DNA from: VXNE01 sp965208745 | GTDB taxonomy: Bacteria > Pseudomonadota > Gammaproteobacteria > Pseudomonadales > Azotimanducaceae | NCBI GenBank assembly: GCA_965208745.1 | Contig: CBDBPN010000004.1 | Coordinates: 806,001-870,000 of the forward strand | DNA length: 64,000 bases | Direction: 5' to 3' | Shown here: positions 35,163-44,325 of the stretch, in pieces | Layout: each line of letters opens with the position of its first letter | How positions within the stretch are numbered: position 1 is the stretch's first letter | Made by a program: the position numbers and the translations under genes | Notes under the pieces: model-generated | Database searches by the model: none | What the model saw: only the letters and a program-made list of their open reading frames with translations | What the model was told of the DNA's origin: nothing

Positions 35163-35654
35163 CTAGCCCTGATCGACGGGACGTTCCGTCTGGACACCCA
35201 CGCCCGTCGCCGTGACGACGAGTTCCCCGTTCTGGTCGCGGTACTCGGTGACGGTCTCCGAGAACTTGAGCGTGCCGGCGCGGCGGCTCTGCCGCTCCCA
35301 CTTGTTCCCCGGCCTCGTGGTCGCCGTCAGGATGTCGCCGACGCGCGGATGCCGGTGGTAGACGTAGCGCTGTTCCGCGTGCAGGCCGCCTCCACCGCCG
35401 CCCCCGCCGCTCTCGCGGACGACGCCCGTGGGCTTGCCGCCGGAGCCGAACCAGGGCTCGCCGACCTTCGGACGCAGGAAGTAGTCGGGGTCGAACTGCG
35501 CGCTCGCCTGCACGAACGTCGGCGGCGCGACGATCGCTTCGCACTCCGTGGACTTGGCGTAGTCCTCGTCGTAGTAGATCTGGTTGTCGTCGCCGACGGA
35601 GCGGGCGAACATCATGATGTGCCCGGACTCGACCGGGAACTTGTCTACGGCCAT
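35163..35654 (-). CDS. MaoC N-terminal-type dehydratase partner (FAS1-like)
   Basis: 163 residues of hotdog fold: 'SGHIMMFARSVGDDNQIYYD', 'VAPPTFVQASAQFDPD' and 'LHAEQRYVYHRHPRVGDILTA'. Family members pair with a MaoC subunit to hydrate enoyl-CoA thioesters in steroid or branched-chain acid breakdown. An unusual run of eight glycines precedes LHAEQ, where homologues have a shorter Gly loop. GGGGGAGCA ribosome site before ATG 35654. Downstream of the crotonase gene and upstream of the MaoC gene, all on the minus strand. Confidence 0.83.
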   Translation of the reverse strand: MAVDKFPVESGHIMMFARSVGDDNQIYYDEDYAKSTECEAIVAPPTFVQASAQFDPDYFLRPKVGEPWFGSGGKPTGVVRESGGGGGGGGLHAEQRYVYHRHPRVGDILTATTRPGNKWERQSRRAGTLKFSETVTEYRDQNGELVVTATGVGVQTERPVDQG

Positions 35655-35698
35655 TGCTCCCCCTGAGGGTCGTCCAAAACCCGCAAAGGTACCAAGGA

Positions 35699-36475
35699 TC
35701 AGCGCCCTTTGAAATCGGGCTTGCGCTTCTCGAGGAAGGCCGAGATGCCCTCCTGCTTGTCCTCGGTCTGCACCAGGGCGCCCTGCGCGTACTTCTCGAG
35801 CATCAGGGCGCCGGCGAGGCTCGCCTCCATGCCGAAGTTCACCATCGCCTTCATGGTGCGCGGCACGAAGGGGGCGAAACTCGCGAGGTGCTCCGCAACC
35901 CGGCGGGTCTCCGGCAACAGCTCTTCGGGCTCGACGAGGCGCGTCACGAGACCGATCGAGAGCGCGCGTTCCGCGTCGATGGGCTCTCCCATCAGCATCA
36001 TCTCCATCGCCCAGCCGCGTCCGACGATGCGCGGCAGGCGCGCGGTCGCGCCGCCGCCGGGGATGATGCCGAGCTTCCCCTCCGGCGTTGCGAAGCGGGA
36101 CCGGTGCGTGGCGATGCGGAGGTCGCAGCCGAGCGCGACCTCGAGTCCGCCGCCCATGCAGATGCCGTCGATCGCGGCGATGGTCGGCTTCGGCGTCCGC
36201 TCGAGCTGGTCCGCGAGCCCCTGCACGATGGGTTCGAGGGCCTTTCGGAAGTCGCGGTGCAGCACTTCGGAGAGGTCGGACCCCGAGGCGAACGCCCGTC
36301 CCCCGGCGCCCGTGATCGCGATGACGCGGACGTCGTCGTCCGTCGCCGCGAGGCGTAACGCGCCGTGCAGTTCCTCCAGGGTGTCCAGGGAGATTGCGTT
36401 ATGGCGCGCGGGACGGTTGATGGTGACGAGCGCCAGCGGCCCGTCCACCTCGTAGAGGATTTCGTTGAAGTCCAT
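35699..36475 (-). CDS. Enoyl-CoA hydratase/isomerase (crotonase)
   Basis: 258 residues. Crotonase oxyanion loops 'ASGSDLSEV' (about 64-72) and 'ICMGGGLEVALGCDLRIA' (about 105-122). Both catalytic glutamates are present: Glu112 (GGGLE) and Glu132 (ATPEG), 20 residues apart as in the rat enzyme, so hydratase activity is likely. Start ATG at 36475, six bases after a TAAACT hexamer that could be a -10. First gene of a minus-strand set with the two MaoC-type dehydratases; together they serve acyl-CoA breakdown. Confidence 0.88.
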   Translation of the reverse strand: MDFNEILYEVDGPLALVTINRPARHNAISLDTLEELHGALRLAATDDDVRVIAITGAGGRAFASGSDLSEVLHRDFRKALEPIVQGLADQLERTPKPTIAAIDGICMGGGLEVALGCDLRIATHRSRFATPEGKLGIIPGGGATARLPRIVGRGWAMEMMLMGEPIDAERALSIGLVTRLVEPEELLPETRRVAEHLASFAPFVPRTMKAMVNFGMEASLAGALMLEKYAQGALVQTEDKQEGISAFLEKRKPDFKGR

Positions 36476-36484
36476 GGGCTCAGT

Positions 36485-36685
36485 TTACTCGGAGCACGTC
36501 GCACCGCGCCTGCGGCACACGTGACTTTCGAAGCCCCAAATAGGTAGCCCGCCAGCCTGGAGAGGGAGCTGGCGGGCCAGGTCGACCTCAAAGGGCGAGG
36601 CCGCGAGGGGGATAGAGATTGCCTCTTGCCCGGCGGGAGCCGTCCCAATGTGCAGGTTCCGCTCCGCCCCGGTGAGTTCGGCCAT
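36485..36685 (-). CDS. Possible small ORF between crotonase and sensor kinase
   Basis: 66 codons ending just before the crotonase start, no recognised family ('DLARQLPLQAGGLPIWGFES'). A 10-bp perfect hairpin (36547-36577) lies inside it. The 240 bp between the two larger genes may instead be purely regulatory; coding potential is uncertain. Confidence 0.25.
   Translation of the reverse strand: MAELTGAERNLHIGTAPAGQEAISIPLAASPFEVDLARQLPLQAGGLPIWGFESHVCRRRGATCSE
36547..36577. other. Strong hairpin in intergenic region
   Basis: GCCCGCCAGC and GCTGGCGGGC form a perfect 10-bp stem with an 11-base loop. No T-run follows on either strand, so it is not a typical intrinsic terminator. It lies between the end of the sensor kinase gene and the crotonase start, both minus strand. 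Confidence 0.5.
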
Positions 36686-36715
36686 GATTTCAGCCCGAAG
36701 GCGACCGAATCCGTC

Positions 36716-38122
36716 TCACCCCACGGACATCCTGCCAAAGGGCTGTTTCCCGCTGATTTCTCCGGCGGGCGGTTTTGTGTCTGTTTGTATCAGCGTGCCG
36801 ACGGAAACCCACACGTCCGCCCCGCCGGACGCGCTGGCGCCGATGCCGACCCGCCAACCGTGCGCGAGGCAGAGCTGCTGCACGATGGCGAGCCCCAGCC
36901 CGCTGCCGCCCGCCTCGCGCGCGCTCGGACGGTCGAGGCGGAAGAACGGCTGGAACACCCGATCACGGTCTCCTTCGGGAATCCCGGGCCCGCTGTCCAC
37001 CACGTGCACCGTGAGTTCGTCGCCCACCTCCACCACGACGGCCGCGTCCTCGCCGTGTCGGCGCGCGTTGTCGACGAGGTTGGCCAGGACCCGCGTGAAG
37101 GCGCCCGGCGCGACGAGGCCCCGCGCCTCCTCGTCGCCATGCCAATGCACGGGGACGCCCGCGTCCACGTCCGCGACCACCGACTCGATGTACGGCTTGA
37201 GCGACAGTTCCTGCGCCGCCTCGCCGGCGCCCCGCGCGAACCGCAAGGCGTCGCCGATCAGCTCGTCCATCTTCTCGAGGTTGCCTTCCATGCGGGCGAC
37301 GAGCTTGCGGTCCACGTCGTCCGGCAGCAGTTCGACCGCCAGCCGCATGCGGGCGAGCGGGGTCCGCAGATCGTGGGAGATGCCCGCCAGCAGCGTCGTG
37401 CGGCTCGACAGCAACGTGCTGATCTCGCGCGCCATGCGGTTGAAGCTCTCGGCGAGCGTGACCAGTTCGCGGGGTCCCATCTCGGGCAGCGGCGAGAACC
37501 CCTCCGCGCCGCGGAACGCCTCGACCGCGCCCGCCGTCTCCGCGAGCGGCTGCGCGATACGGCGCACCACGAGGGACGAGGTGACCAGCACGATGACGGC
37601 CCCGACGACGCCGATGATCAGCCCCACGTACGGCAACTGGTCGTCCTGGTTTCCGGGCGTGAAGCCGATCTGCAGGCGGTCCCCGGGTATCGGCAGCTCC
37701 GCCCAGACCAGCTCGTCGCCTTCGAGCAGCCGTACCGGGGCGCCGAGACGCTCCGAGATGCGGGCCCGGAGCAGCGCGTGGTAGTCGTTGTCCTCCGCCG
37801 CCGGCGGCAGGTCGCGAATGTCCTGGCTGATGACCAGGTCGTGCATGCGGGCCATCTCGAGCTCGAACGCGGGCCGCGCGTCGGTGTAGTCCGGCAGCTC
37901 GGCCCAGGTCTGCGCGGAGAGCACCACGAGGCCCGCCTCGTCGTCCGCGGAGCGTTCGGTCATCGGGCCGACGACGAAAACCTGCAGCGCCGCCAGCGCC
38001 GTCGCCGCAATTGCAACTGCGCTGAAGGCCAGTACGACGTTGGTGCGCGCCAGGAGGGAGGTCCGCCGCGGCCTCGCGCGGAGCCTGGGCGGATTCCGAC
38101 CCCCTCCCGCCACCGCCGCCAC
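36716..38122 (-). CDS. Sensor histidine kinase, EnvZ-type
   Basis: 468 residues. Membrane segments at about 28-52 and 164-186 enclose a periplasmic sensor of about 110 residues; HAMP ('RRIAQPLAETAGAVEAF'), H-box 'LLAGISHDLRTPLARMRL' with phospho-His at residue 250, N-box 'LANLVDNARRHG', and G-boxes 'VDSGPGIP' and 'SGLGLAIVQQL'. It is laid out like EnvZ. It ends with a poorly conserved tail rich in Lys and Gly. Its start at 38122 is 18 bp after the stop of the response regulator gene, so the two are one operon. The signal is unknown; osmolarity or envelope state is usual for the family. Confidence 0.9.
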   Translation of the reverse strand: MAAVAGGGRNPPRLRARPRRTSLLARTNVVLAFSAVAIAATALAALQVFVVGPMTERSADDEAGLVVLSAQTWAELPDYTDARPAFELEMARMHDLVISQDIRDLPPAAEDNDYHALLRARISERLGAPVRLLEGDELVWAELPIPGDRLQIGFTPGNQDDQLPYVGLIIGVVGAVIVLVTSSLVVRRIAQPLAETAGAVEAFRGAEGFSPLPEMGPRELVTLAESFNRMAREISTLLSSRTTLLAGISHDLRTPLARMRLAVELLPDDVDRKLVARMEGNLEKMDELIGDALRFARGAGEAAQELSLKPYIESVVADVDAGVPVHWHGDEEARGLVAPGAFTRVLANLVDNARRHGEDAAVVVEVGDELTVHVVDSGPGIPEGDRDRVFQPFFRLDRPSAREAGGSGLGLAIVQQLCLAHGWRVGIGASASGGADVWVSVGTLIQTDTKPPAGEISGKQPFGRMSVG

Positions 38123-38140
38123 CCGTCCCGCGCGGCGCCG

Positions 38141-38845
38141 TCAGGCGGTGTCGGGGCAGAACATGTATCCCTTGCCCCAGATCGTCTTGATGAAGACGGG
38201 CGACGACGGGTTGGATTCGATCTTGCCGCGCAGGCGCGTGACCCGGACGTCGATGCTGCGATCGAACGGCGACCGCTCGGCGCCCGTCAGGAGATCCAGG
38301 ATGCGGTCCCGGTCGAGCACCTTGTTGGGATGGCGCGCGAAGACGCTCAGCAGGTCGAACTCCCCCGTGGTCAGCGGCACGGTCCGGTCTCCGTCGGTCA
38401 GCCGGTGCGCATTCAGGTCAAGCTGGAAGGCGCCGAACTCGACGGTGTGCGACTCCAACCCGCTGTCCTGCCCCGCCGTGCGACGCATGACCGCACGGAT
38501 ACGCGCGAGCAGTTCCCGCGGGTTGAAGGGTTTCGTCATGTAGTCGTCGGCGCCGACCTCGAGGCCGACGATGCGGTCGACGTCCTCGCCCTGCGCCGAC
38601 ACCATGATGATCGGCACGGTCGACGTCCGCTTCAGCCGCTTGGCGATGGACAGGCCGTCCTCGCCGGGGAGCATCACGTCCAGGATGACCAGGTCGACGT
38701 CGTGCGCGGACAGGGCCTCGTCCATGCCGGCGCCGTCCTCGACGCCGATCACGTCGTACCCTTTCTGCTCCAGGTACTGGTGCGCGAGTTCGCGCAACTC
38801 CGCGTCGTCGTCCACCACGAGCAGAGTCGCCTTGTCATGGGCCAT
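38141..38845 (-). CDS. ompR: OmpR-family response regulator
   Basis: 234 residues. Receiver domain with acidic pocket 'VVDDDAE', phospho-acceptor Asp56 in 'VILDVMLPGEDG', Ser/Thr switch 'IMVSAQGE' and Lys in 'YMTKPFNPREL'; winged-helix DNA-binding domain from about 135, including 'PLTTGEFDLLSVFARHPNKV' and 'VFIKTIWGKGYMF'. Start ATG at 38845 rather than TTG at 38860, because the domain begins shortly after it. The upstream periplasmic protein gene stops 11 bp earlier. It presumably activates its own operon and outer-membrane genes when phosphorylated by the kinase encoded next. Confidence 0.9.
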   Translation of the reverse strand: MAHDKATLLVVDDDAELRELAHQYLEQKGYDVIGVEDGAGMDEALSAHDVDLVILDVMLPGEDGLSIAKRLKRTSTVPIIMVSAQGEDVDRIVGLEVGADDYMTKPFNPRELLARIRAVMRRTAGQDSGLESHTVEFGAFQLDLNAHRLTDGDRTVPLTTGEFDLLSVFARHPNKVLDRDRILDLLTGAERSPFDRSIDVRVTRLRGKIESNPSSPVFIKTIWGKGYMFCPDTA

Positions 38846-38856
38846 CGCCGACTCGG

Positions 38857-39366
38857 TCAATCGCCCTTGACCGTCTTGTTGACCTTCACCACCGGCGCAC
38901 CCACCGTGTCCTCCGCCTCCTCCACGCGCCGTTCGAAACCCTTTCCGTAGTCGTCGGGGCCCTCCCCGGGGGAGGCTTCGTCGACCGACGCTCCGGGCGC
39001 CGCCTCCGGCGGGCGCGACCGGATGCGCACGACCTGTTCGATGTGTACGACCGAGCCGTCGGGCCCCCGGACGGTGCGTCCGAACCGCCGGCGGACTTCC
39101 ACCGGGATGGCCTGGCCCCTACCGTGCTCCGCCATGCGCCGGCGCATCTCGAGGAAGAAGTCGCGTCGTTCCTCGCTGCCGAGCGCCTCCCAGTCCGCGG
39201 CGACCCGCGTGAGTTGCTCGTCCGAGTACTCGGCGTAGGGATTGGAGTTCGCCCCGGCGGGCAGGGCCAGGAGCGCGCCGACGAACGCACAGAGCCCCCA
39301 ACGCCAATCGCGGCCACGCCGCCCCGGCGCCGGGTGTCGAGCCCTATGCAAGCGTCTTGCGTACAC
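38857..39366 (-). CDS. Small periplasmic protein of unknown function
   Basis: About 169 residues from a GTG at 39366; a TTG at 39351 is an alternative. Basic leader, then hydrophobic 'WGLCAFVGALLALPAGA' as a signal peptide. The mature part has a helical, charged first half ('YSDEQLTRVAADWEALG') and an acidic C-terminal half. I do not recognise the family. Directly upstream of the OmpR/EnvZ-type genes in the same direction, so it may be co-regulated or act in signal sensing. Confidence 0.5.
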   Translation of the reverse strand: MYARRLHRARHPAPGRRGRDWRWGLCAFVGALLALPAGANSNPYAEYSDEQLTRVAADWEALGSEERRDFFLEMRRRMAEHGRGQAIPVEVRRRFGRTVRGPDGSVVHIEQVVRIRSRPPEAAPGASVDEASPGEGPDDYGKGFERRVEEAEDTVGAPVVKVNKTVKGD

Positions 39367-39497
39367 GCCCTGCAACGACCCTCTCTTCCGTCTCCCGCGG
39401 CCCGCGGCGCCCTCCCCTTGCGAGAAGGCGGCCGCCGCCCCGCGCCCCGGGAAACGGCCGAGCGGCAACTCGGCCGATCTCCCGGAGGAACTGCCTG

Positions 39498-40682
39498 TCA
39501 GGCGGCCTCGAACAGCCCCGCGGCGCCCTGACCGCCGCCGATGCACATCGTCACGACGCCGTACTTCTGGTTGCGGCGTTGCAGCTCGCGAAGGATGGAG
39601 CCCGTGAGCCGCGAACCGGTCATGCCGAACGGGTGTCCGATGGCGATGCTGCCGCCGTTGACGTTGTACTTCTCGTTGTCGATGCCGAGCTCGTCGCGAC
39701 AGTAGACGCACTGGGACGCGAACGCTTCGTTGAGTTCCCAGAGATCCACGTCGTCCTGCCGGATGCCGACGTTCTCGAGCAGCCGCGGAATCGCGAACAC
39801 GGGACCGATGCCCATCTCGTCGGGTTCGCAGGCCGCGACCGTGAAACCGCGATAGACGCCCATCGGCTGGATGCCGAGCTGACCGGCGCGTTCCGCGCTC
39901 ATCAGCAGGGTCATCGAAGCGCCGTCGGAGAGCTGGGACGCGTTGCCCGCCGTCACCGTGCCGTCTTCCTCGAAGGCCGGGGGCAGGCCCGCCAGGCCGT
40001 CGAGGGTCGTCGTCGGACGGTTGCACTCGTCGCGGTCCACCACGACGTCGACGCGGCTCTCCTCGCCCGTCTCCCTGTCGGTCTTCAGCATGGTGGCCGG
40101 CATGGGAGCGATCTCCTCGTCCATCCATCCGGCCTGCTGGGCGTTGGCGTAACGCTGCTGGCTCTGGAGCGCGTACACGTCCTGCATCTCGCGCGTCACC
40201 TGGTAGCGGCGCGCCACGACTTCCGCCGTGTTGCCCATGGCCATGAAGATGTCCGGCTTCTCGTCGAGCAGGCGCTGGTTGGGCTGGGACTTGCCCGGCT
40301 CCTGCCGCGTGCGCATCGAGATGGAATCGACGCCCCCGGCGATCGCCACCTGGGTATTGCCCGAGGCGATCTGGTTCGCCGCGATGGCGATCGACTGCAG
40401 GCCCGAGGAGCAGAACCGGTTGATGGTCAGGCCCGCGGTGGTGATCGGGAGCCGCGACAGCACGACCGCGAGACGCGCCAGGTTCCCGTCCTGCTCGCCG
40501 GCGTGGCTCGCCGCGCCGACCACGACGTCTTCCACCTCGTCCGCCGAGACGTTCGGGTTGCGGTCCAGCAGCGAGTCGATGAGATGCGCCAGCATGTCAT
40601 CGGAACGCGTCAGGTTGAAGCTGCCGCGGAAGGACTTCGCAAGACCCGTCCGGATACTGTCTACCACTACCACATCACGCAT
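39498..40682 (-). CDS. Acetyl-CoA acyltransferase (thiolase)
   Basis: 394 residues. Nucleophilic Cys91 in 'NRFCSSGLQSIAIA', 'VNGGSIAIGHPFGMTGSR' with catalytic His near 347 and 'MCIGGGQGAAGLF' with the second Cys near 380. Complete length; cytosolic. Catalyses thiolytic cleavage of 3-ketoacyl-CoA or the reverse condensation. It is likely the last enzyme of the acyl-CoA chain whose synthetase, crotonases and MaoC enzymes are elsewhere in the window; no FadB-like dehydrogenase is adjacent. ATG at 40682 follows AGGAGGGAAAAG, a very strong ribosome site. Confidence 0.93.
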   Translation of the reverse strand: MRDVVVVDSIRTGLAKSFRGSFNLTRSDDMLAHLIDSLLDRNPNVSADEVEDVVVGAASHAGEQDGNLARLAVVLSRLPITTAGLTINRFCSSGLQSIAIAANQIASGNTQVAIAGGVDSISMRTRQEPGKSQPNQRLLDEKPDIFMAMGNTAEVVARRYQVTREMQDVYALQSQQRYANAQQAGWMDEEIAPMPATMLKTDRETGEESRVDVVVDRDECNRPTTTLDGLAGLPPAFEEDGTVTAGNASQLSDGASMTLLMSAERAGQLGIQPMGVYRGFTVAACEPDEMGIGPVFAIPRLLENVGIRQDDVDLWELNEAFASQCVYCRDELGIDNEKYNVNGGSIAIGHPFGMTGSRLTGSILRELQRRNQKYGVVTMCIGGGQGAAGLFEAA

Positions 40683-40876
40683 CTTTTCCCTCCTTTCCGG
40701 GTTGTCTCTCGGTTGTCGGTCTGTCAGTGGTTCGGCCCGGCGCGTGCCGGACCACTCTCATGGAGACCGGCGAGTGTACTACGGAAACTGAGCGGTCCCA
40801 ACGGCGATGCCGGTCGGCTCGGCAGCCGGACGTCAGGCCCGTCGGGCAGGATTTCCGTCGGGCAAGGACGGCGGCG

Positions 40877-40893
40877 CGCGCTCCCCGAGCGCG
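40877..40893 (-). terminator. Candidate hairpin after the TonB receptor gene
   Basis: CGCGCT / AGCGCG stem of 6 bp with a 5-base loop, starting 17 bases after the receptor stop codon (minus strand). No T-run follows; weak as an intrinsic terminator. The remaining gap 40683-40909 also contains an AGTGGT/ACCACT hairpin near 40727-40757 and the thiolase ribosome site. Confidence 0.3.
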
Positions 40894-40909
40894 GTCCGCC
40901 ACGAACCGA

Positions 40910-43714
40910 CTACAGCGACCACTTCACGTCGAGGAGCGCGCTCGTCCCGACATCCTGCTCGAGGATCGTGACGCCGCCCTGCGCGAGTTCGACGCTCTCG
41001 CCAAGGAGGTTCTTGACGCGTACCTTCACGCTCAGGCGCTCCGTCGCGGACCAGGTGTAGATGAAGTCCAGCGCGTGGAACGGCTGCTCGTAGGCGTCGT
41101 CGAAGCTGTCGATGCCCCCGAAGAAGATGCGCTCGCCGAAGCTGTGGTAGACCAGCGTCGCCCCGTGCCTTCCGTCGAAGGAGTCGAAGCCCAGCTGCAG
41201 GTTGGCGACCCACTCGGAGTGCTGCGTCATGCGCCGCGAGGTGTTGGTGATGTTCCCGGAGAACCCGTTCGCATGGATGTCGAGTCGCGAATCCGACAGC
41301 GTGACATTGCCGGCGAAGTAGAGCTGTTCGATCCACCGGCCGAACAGACCCCGCAGGAAGCCGAGGTTCTTGAGCCCCTCGAACTCCGCGCCGTAGATCT
41401 CCGCCGCGTCCGCGTTCACGAAGGCGAACAGGATGTCGTCGTCCGTCGCAGCACCCTGGAGGGTCTCGATCGGGTCCGTCACGTCCTTGTAGAAGGTAGA
41501 GACCGTCACTTGGTCCCCGCCGTCCCAGAACCACTCCGCGCGCAGGTCGAAGTTGGTCAGCGCGGTAGGGGCGAGGAACGGGTTGCCGCGCACCCGGGCA
41601 TCGGTGAGCGGATCCATGTAGCTTGACCGGGACACTTCCCGGATGTCCGGCCGGGCGACCGTGTCACCCCAGCTGAAGCGCAGCTGGAAGTCGTCCGCCC
41701 AGAAATCCGGCCGGATGTAGGTGACCGCCAGGGACGGGTAGACGTCGCCCTTCTCGATCCTGGCGGAGGCGATCTGGCGGGCAGAGACGCGGTTACCGCC
41801 GAACTGCAGCGGGTCGATGGGCACGGAGACCTGCGTGAAGTCCTCATGGCGCGCGCCTCCGGAGATCCGCCACCTGTCGTCGATCAGGATGTCGAACTTG
41901 CCGTAGACAGCCTCCGTGACCTGTTCCGCGTAGTAGCTCTCCAGCCCGAAACCGCCGGTGCCGAACAACGTGGTGAAGCCGTTGTTCGGGTCCATCAGGT
42001 TGGCGTCCGAAAAGACCTCGCTGGCCGCGCCCCCGTTGATATCGTCGAAACCGGGCCCCACGCCGCCGATGCCGATGGAGATCTGCCGGTAGAACCTCGT
42101 CTTGCGCGAGCGGTCATGCCCCGCGGACAGCTCGATGTCCCAGGTTCCCGCGCGCATCGGGAAGGTCACGTCGGAGCCCCAGGTCTCCACCTCGTCGTCG
42201 AGGTCGGAGAACCGGAAGTCTCCCGCCGCTCCCGACGAGCGCATGGTCGTGCCGACCACGTTCCCGTAGGGCGCATCGAGCACGTCCAGGGACTTCACGC
42301 GCACCTCGTTCGGGATGTCCGTCCCGGCCCCGGCTTCCGAGTAGTACCAGCTGACCGTCATGTCACGGAGCGCGGAGAGCTTCTCGAGGGCCGGGAATCT
42401 GGCCAGGGTGTCGTCACCCAACCGGTGCTCGCCCCGAATCTGGTTGATGATCAGTTCCCGTTCCTCGAACCGTATGTGCCCGGTGCGGCCTTGCGTCGGG
42501 CGATCGTCCGCGCAGTCGTTGAACTTGCCCTGTCCGCAGCTCAGCGAGAACCTCGCATCGTCCGCGGTATCGCGCAGGATCAGGCTCGTCGTACCGATCT
42601 CGTGATCGTCCGTGAAGCGCAAGCCCAGGTTGGCGCTCCCCGTGATGCTGACGGACTGCACCGTGCGTTGCCGACGCTCGAAGTCCGTTTCCGGTCGCGT
42701 GACGCCGCGCTTGATCCGGTCCTTGTTGCGCCAGTCGGTTTCGTAGACCCCGAGTGTCAGGAAACCGAACTCCCAGTTTTCGCCGAGGAGCCAGCGATAA
42801 CCCCCGGCGACCTCGGCTTTCCTGTCCGGCGAGAGGTCCCGGGGCCGGATGTCGACATCCCGGTTCAGGGCGGTCGCCAGCTGGCGGTTGATCGCCCGGG
42901 CGTCGGCCAGGGTTGGCGAGCCCCCGGCGAGACGCAGGGTGTTGTAGATGTTCGTTTCGGAAAAGTCGCCCCGGTAGGTCCGGATCGCCTCCCGAATCTG
43001 ACCCGAGAGCGCCCGCGTTCCGTCGTCCTTGCCCATCCGGTCGTCGCCGCCGCCCCGATAGGACAGTCCCGTTTCGCCACTGTCGCTGGTCCAGCCGGTC
43101 TTGAACTTCACGCTGAAGACCGGGTCCTCCGGGATCTGCTTGGTGCGCATGTCGACGTTGCCGCCGCCGAAAGCCGCGGGCATCTCCGGCGAGAAGCCCT
43201 TCTGCACCGAGATGGCCTCGAGGATGGTGGACGGAAACAGGTCGAGGGGCACCACGTTGCGCGACAGGTCCGGAGACGGCACGGTCGCGCCGTTCAGGGA
43301 GGCGCTCGAGTATCTTTCGCCGAGTCCGCGAACGTAGACGAACTTGCCTCGCGCCACCGTCAGGCCCGGTACCCGGCGCAGGGCCGAGGCGGCATTGCTG
43401 TCGCCGGCGCGGGACATGCGTTTCGAGTCCAGCACGTCGATGGGCACGTCACTCTCGATGCGCTCCGACAACCAGCCCGTGCGCCTGGTCGGCGCGCCAC
43501 ACTCCGTAGCGGAGAGATCGCCCGGCGCGTCACCCACGTCCCCTTCCGCGACAACCGGTGGAGCCTGGCGCGCGCCGTCGGCGCAGGTTTCCGCGGCGTC
43601 GGGCCGCGATGCGGACGGGGAGTCGGGAGTCGAGGCGTCGGTCGGCTCCCCGGCGAGGGCTCCGGACGCCAGAAACACCGCCGCCAACAGCGGCCCGAAA
43701 TCGATGGTTTTCAT
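40910..43714 (-). CDS. TonB-dependent outer-membrane receptor
   Basis: 934 residues, signal peptide 1-21 (cut after 'GALA'). Plug domain from about 75 to 190: 'ASALRRVPGLTVARGKFVYVRGLGERYSSASLNGATVPSPD' is the typical core, spread over residues 110-150. The rest is a long beta-barrel ending in 'LLDVKWSL', the terminal aromatic/hydrophobic strand. The plug style (R-G-L-G-x-R-Y-S) matches receptors often proposed for carbohydrates or other large nutrients in Proteobacteria, though the substrate is unknown. A Cys pair near residues 43 and 70 precedes the plug. Alone in its direction; the thiolase gene follows 227 bp later. Confidence 0.9.
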   Translation of the reverse strand: MKTIDFGPLLAAVFLASGALAGEPTDASTPDSPSASRPDAAETCADGARQAPPVVAEGDVGDAPGDLSATECGAPTRRTGWLSERIESDVPIDVLDSKRMSRAGDSNAASALRRVPGLTVARGKFVYVRGLGERYSSASLNGATVPSPDLSRNVVPLDLFPSTILEAISVQKGFSPEMPAAFGGGNVDMRTKQIPEDPVFSVKFKTGWTSDSGETGLSYRGGGDDRMGKDDGTRALSGQIREAIRTYRGDFSETNIYNTLRLAGGSPTLADARAINRQLATALNRDVDIRPRDLSPDRKAEVAGGYRWLLGENWEFGFLTLGVYETDWRNKDRIKRGVTRPETDFERRQRTVQSVSITGSANLGLRFTDDHEIGTTSLILRDTADDARFSLSCGQGKFNDCADDRPTQGRTGHIRFEERELIINQIRGEHRLGDDTLARFPALEKLSALRDMTVSWYYSEAGAGTDIPNEVRVKSLDVLDAPYGNVVGTTMRSSGAAGDFRFSDLDDEVETWGSDVTFPMRAGTWDIELSAGHDRSRKTRFYRQISIGIGGVGPGFDDINGGAASEVFSDANLMDPNNGFTTLFGTGGFGLESYYAEQVTEAVYGKFDILIDDRWRISGGARHEDFTQVSVPIDPLQFGGNRVSARQIASARIEKGDVYPSLAVTYIRPDFWADDFQLRFSWGDTVARPDIREVSRSSYMDPLTDARVRGNPFLAPTALTNFDLRAEWFWDGGDQVTVSTFYKDVTDPIETLQGAATDDDILFAFVNADAAEIYGAEFEGLKNLGFLRGLFGRWIEQLYFAGNVTLSDSRLDIHANGFSGNITNTSRRMTQHSEWVANLQLGFDSFDGRHGATLVYHSFGERIFFGGIDSFDDAYEQPFHALDFIYTWSATERLSVKVRVKNLLGESVELAQGGVTILEQDVGTSALLDVKWSL

Positions 43715-43826
43715 GGGCCGCGCATCGTACCGGCCGGTCGTGACGCGTTTATGACAGCGCGGATGCGGACAGCCTCGGTACGGAGCGCCAACAGGGGCGG
43801 TTGCCGACGGGGCCAGACAGCCCGTC

Positions 43827-44318
43827 CTATGCGAGCGGCATCCCGGGTCCGATCTTCTCGTACCGGCCGCCCACGCTGCGGTAGAGCCCGGCGCCGTGCA
43901 GCCGGAACGGGATGTCCACCGGGCGCGGAGCCGGCAGGCGGATCGGGCGGCGGCGCGCTCGTCCGAGCGTGACGTGCGCACGGAACCGCCGCGCATCGCG
44001 CCCGCCGGGGGGAAGCGAGTCCGCGAGCACCTCGAGCAGGCCGCCGGAGTCCACGCGCAGCGCAACGACACGGGCCCGCCGCGAGTTCGGAAACCCGTCG
44101 ATCGCGACCACCCTGCACTCGACGGGGAAACGCCCGTCCAGCGCCTCCGCCGCCTCCCGCCAGAACGCTGCCGCCCCCGCGTCCAGCTCTCCAAGGAAAC
44201 GCAACGTGACGTGGTACTTTTCCGGCGCCACCCAACGCACGCCGTCCACCGCCGGTCGCAGCGCGACGAGTGTGTCCCGCACCGCGGCGGGCAGGAAGGC
44301 GGCCACGAAACAGCGCAT
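43827..44318 (-). CDS. thpR: RNA 2',3'-cyclic phosphodiesterase
   Basis: 163 residues. Two H-x-T-x-[RF] motifs, 'HVTLRFLGE' (about 36-44) and 'HVTLGRARR' (about 115-123), mark the 2H phosphoesterase fold of ThpR/LigT, which hydrolyses 2',3'-cyclic phosphates and can ligate RNA ends. The start at 44318 (M-R-C-F) lies 7 bases after a TATGCT -10-like hexamer; an ATG at 44330 would lie within it. Divergent from the PPK2 gene at 44388. Confidence 0.88.
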   Translation of the reverse strand: MRCFVAAFLPAAVRDTLVALRPAVDGVRWVAPEKYHVTLRFLGELDAGAAAFWREAAEALDGRFPVECRVVAIDGFPNSRRARVVALRVDSGGLLEVLADSLPPGGRDARRFRAHVTLGRARRRPIRLPAPRPVDIPFRLHGAGLYRSVGGRYEKIGPGMPLA

Positions 44319-44325
44319 GGCCGGA

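Noticed and set aside
40727..40757. AGTGGT/ACCACT hairpin with an inner CCGGC/GCCGG stem as an intrinsic terminator
   Set aside because: The stem has a five-base bulge and no T-run. It lies upstream of the thiolase start, not after a gene end on its strand.
41846..43972. Plus-strand frame of about 700 codons opposite the TonB receptor
   Set aside because: Shadow of the receptor; the minus-strand gene has signal peptide, plug motifs and a proper C-terminus.
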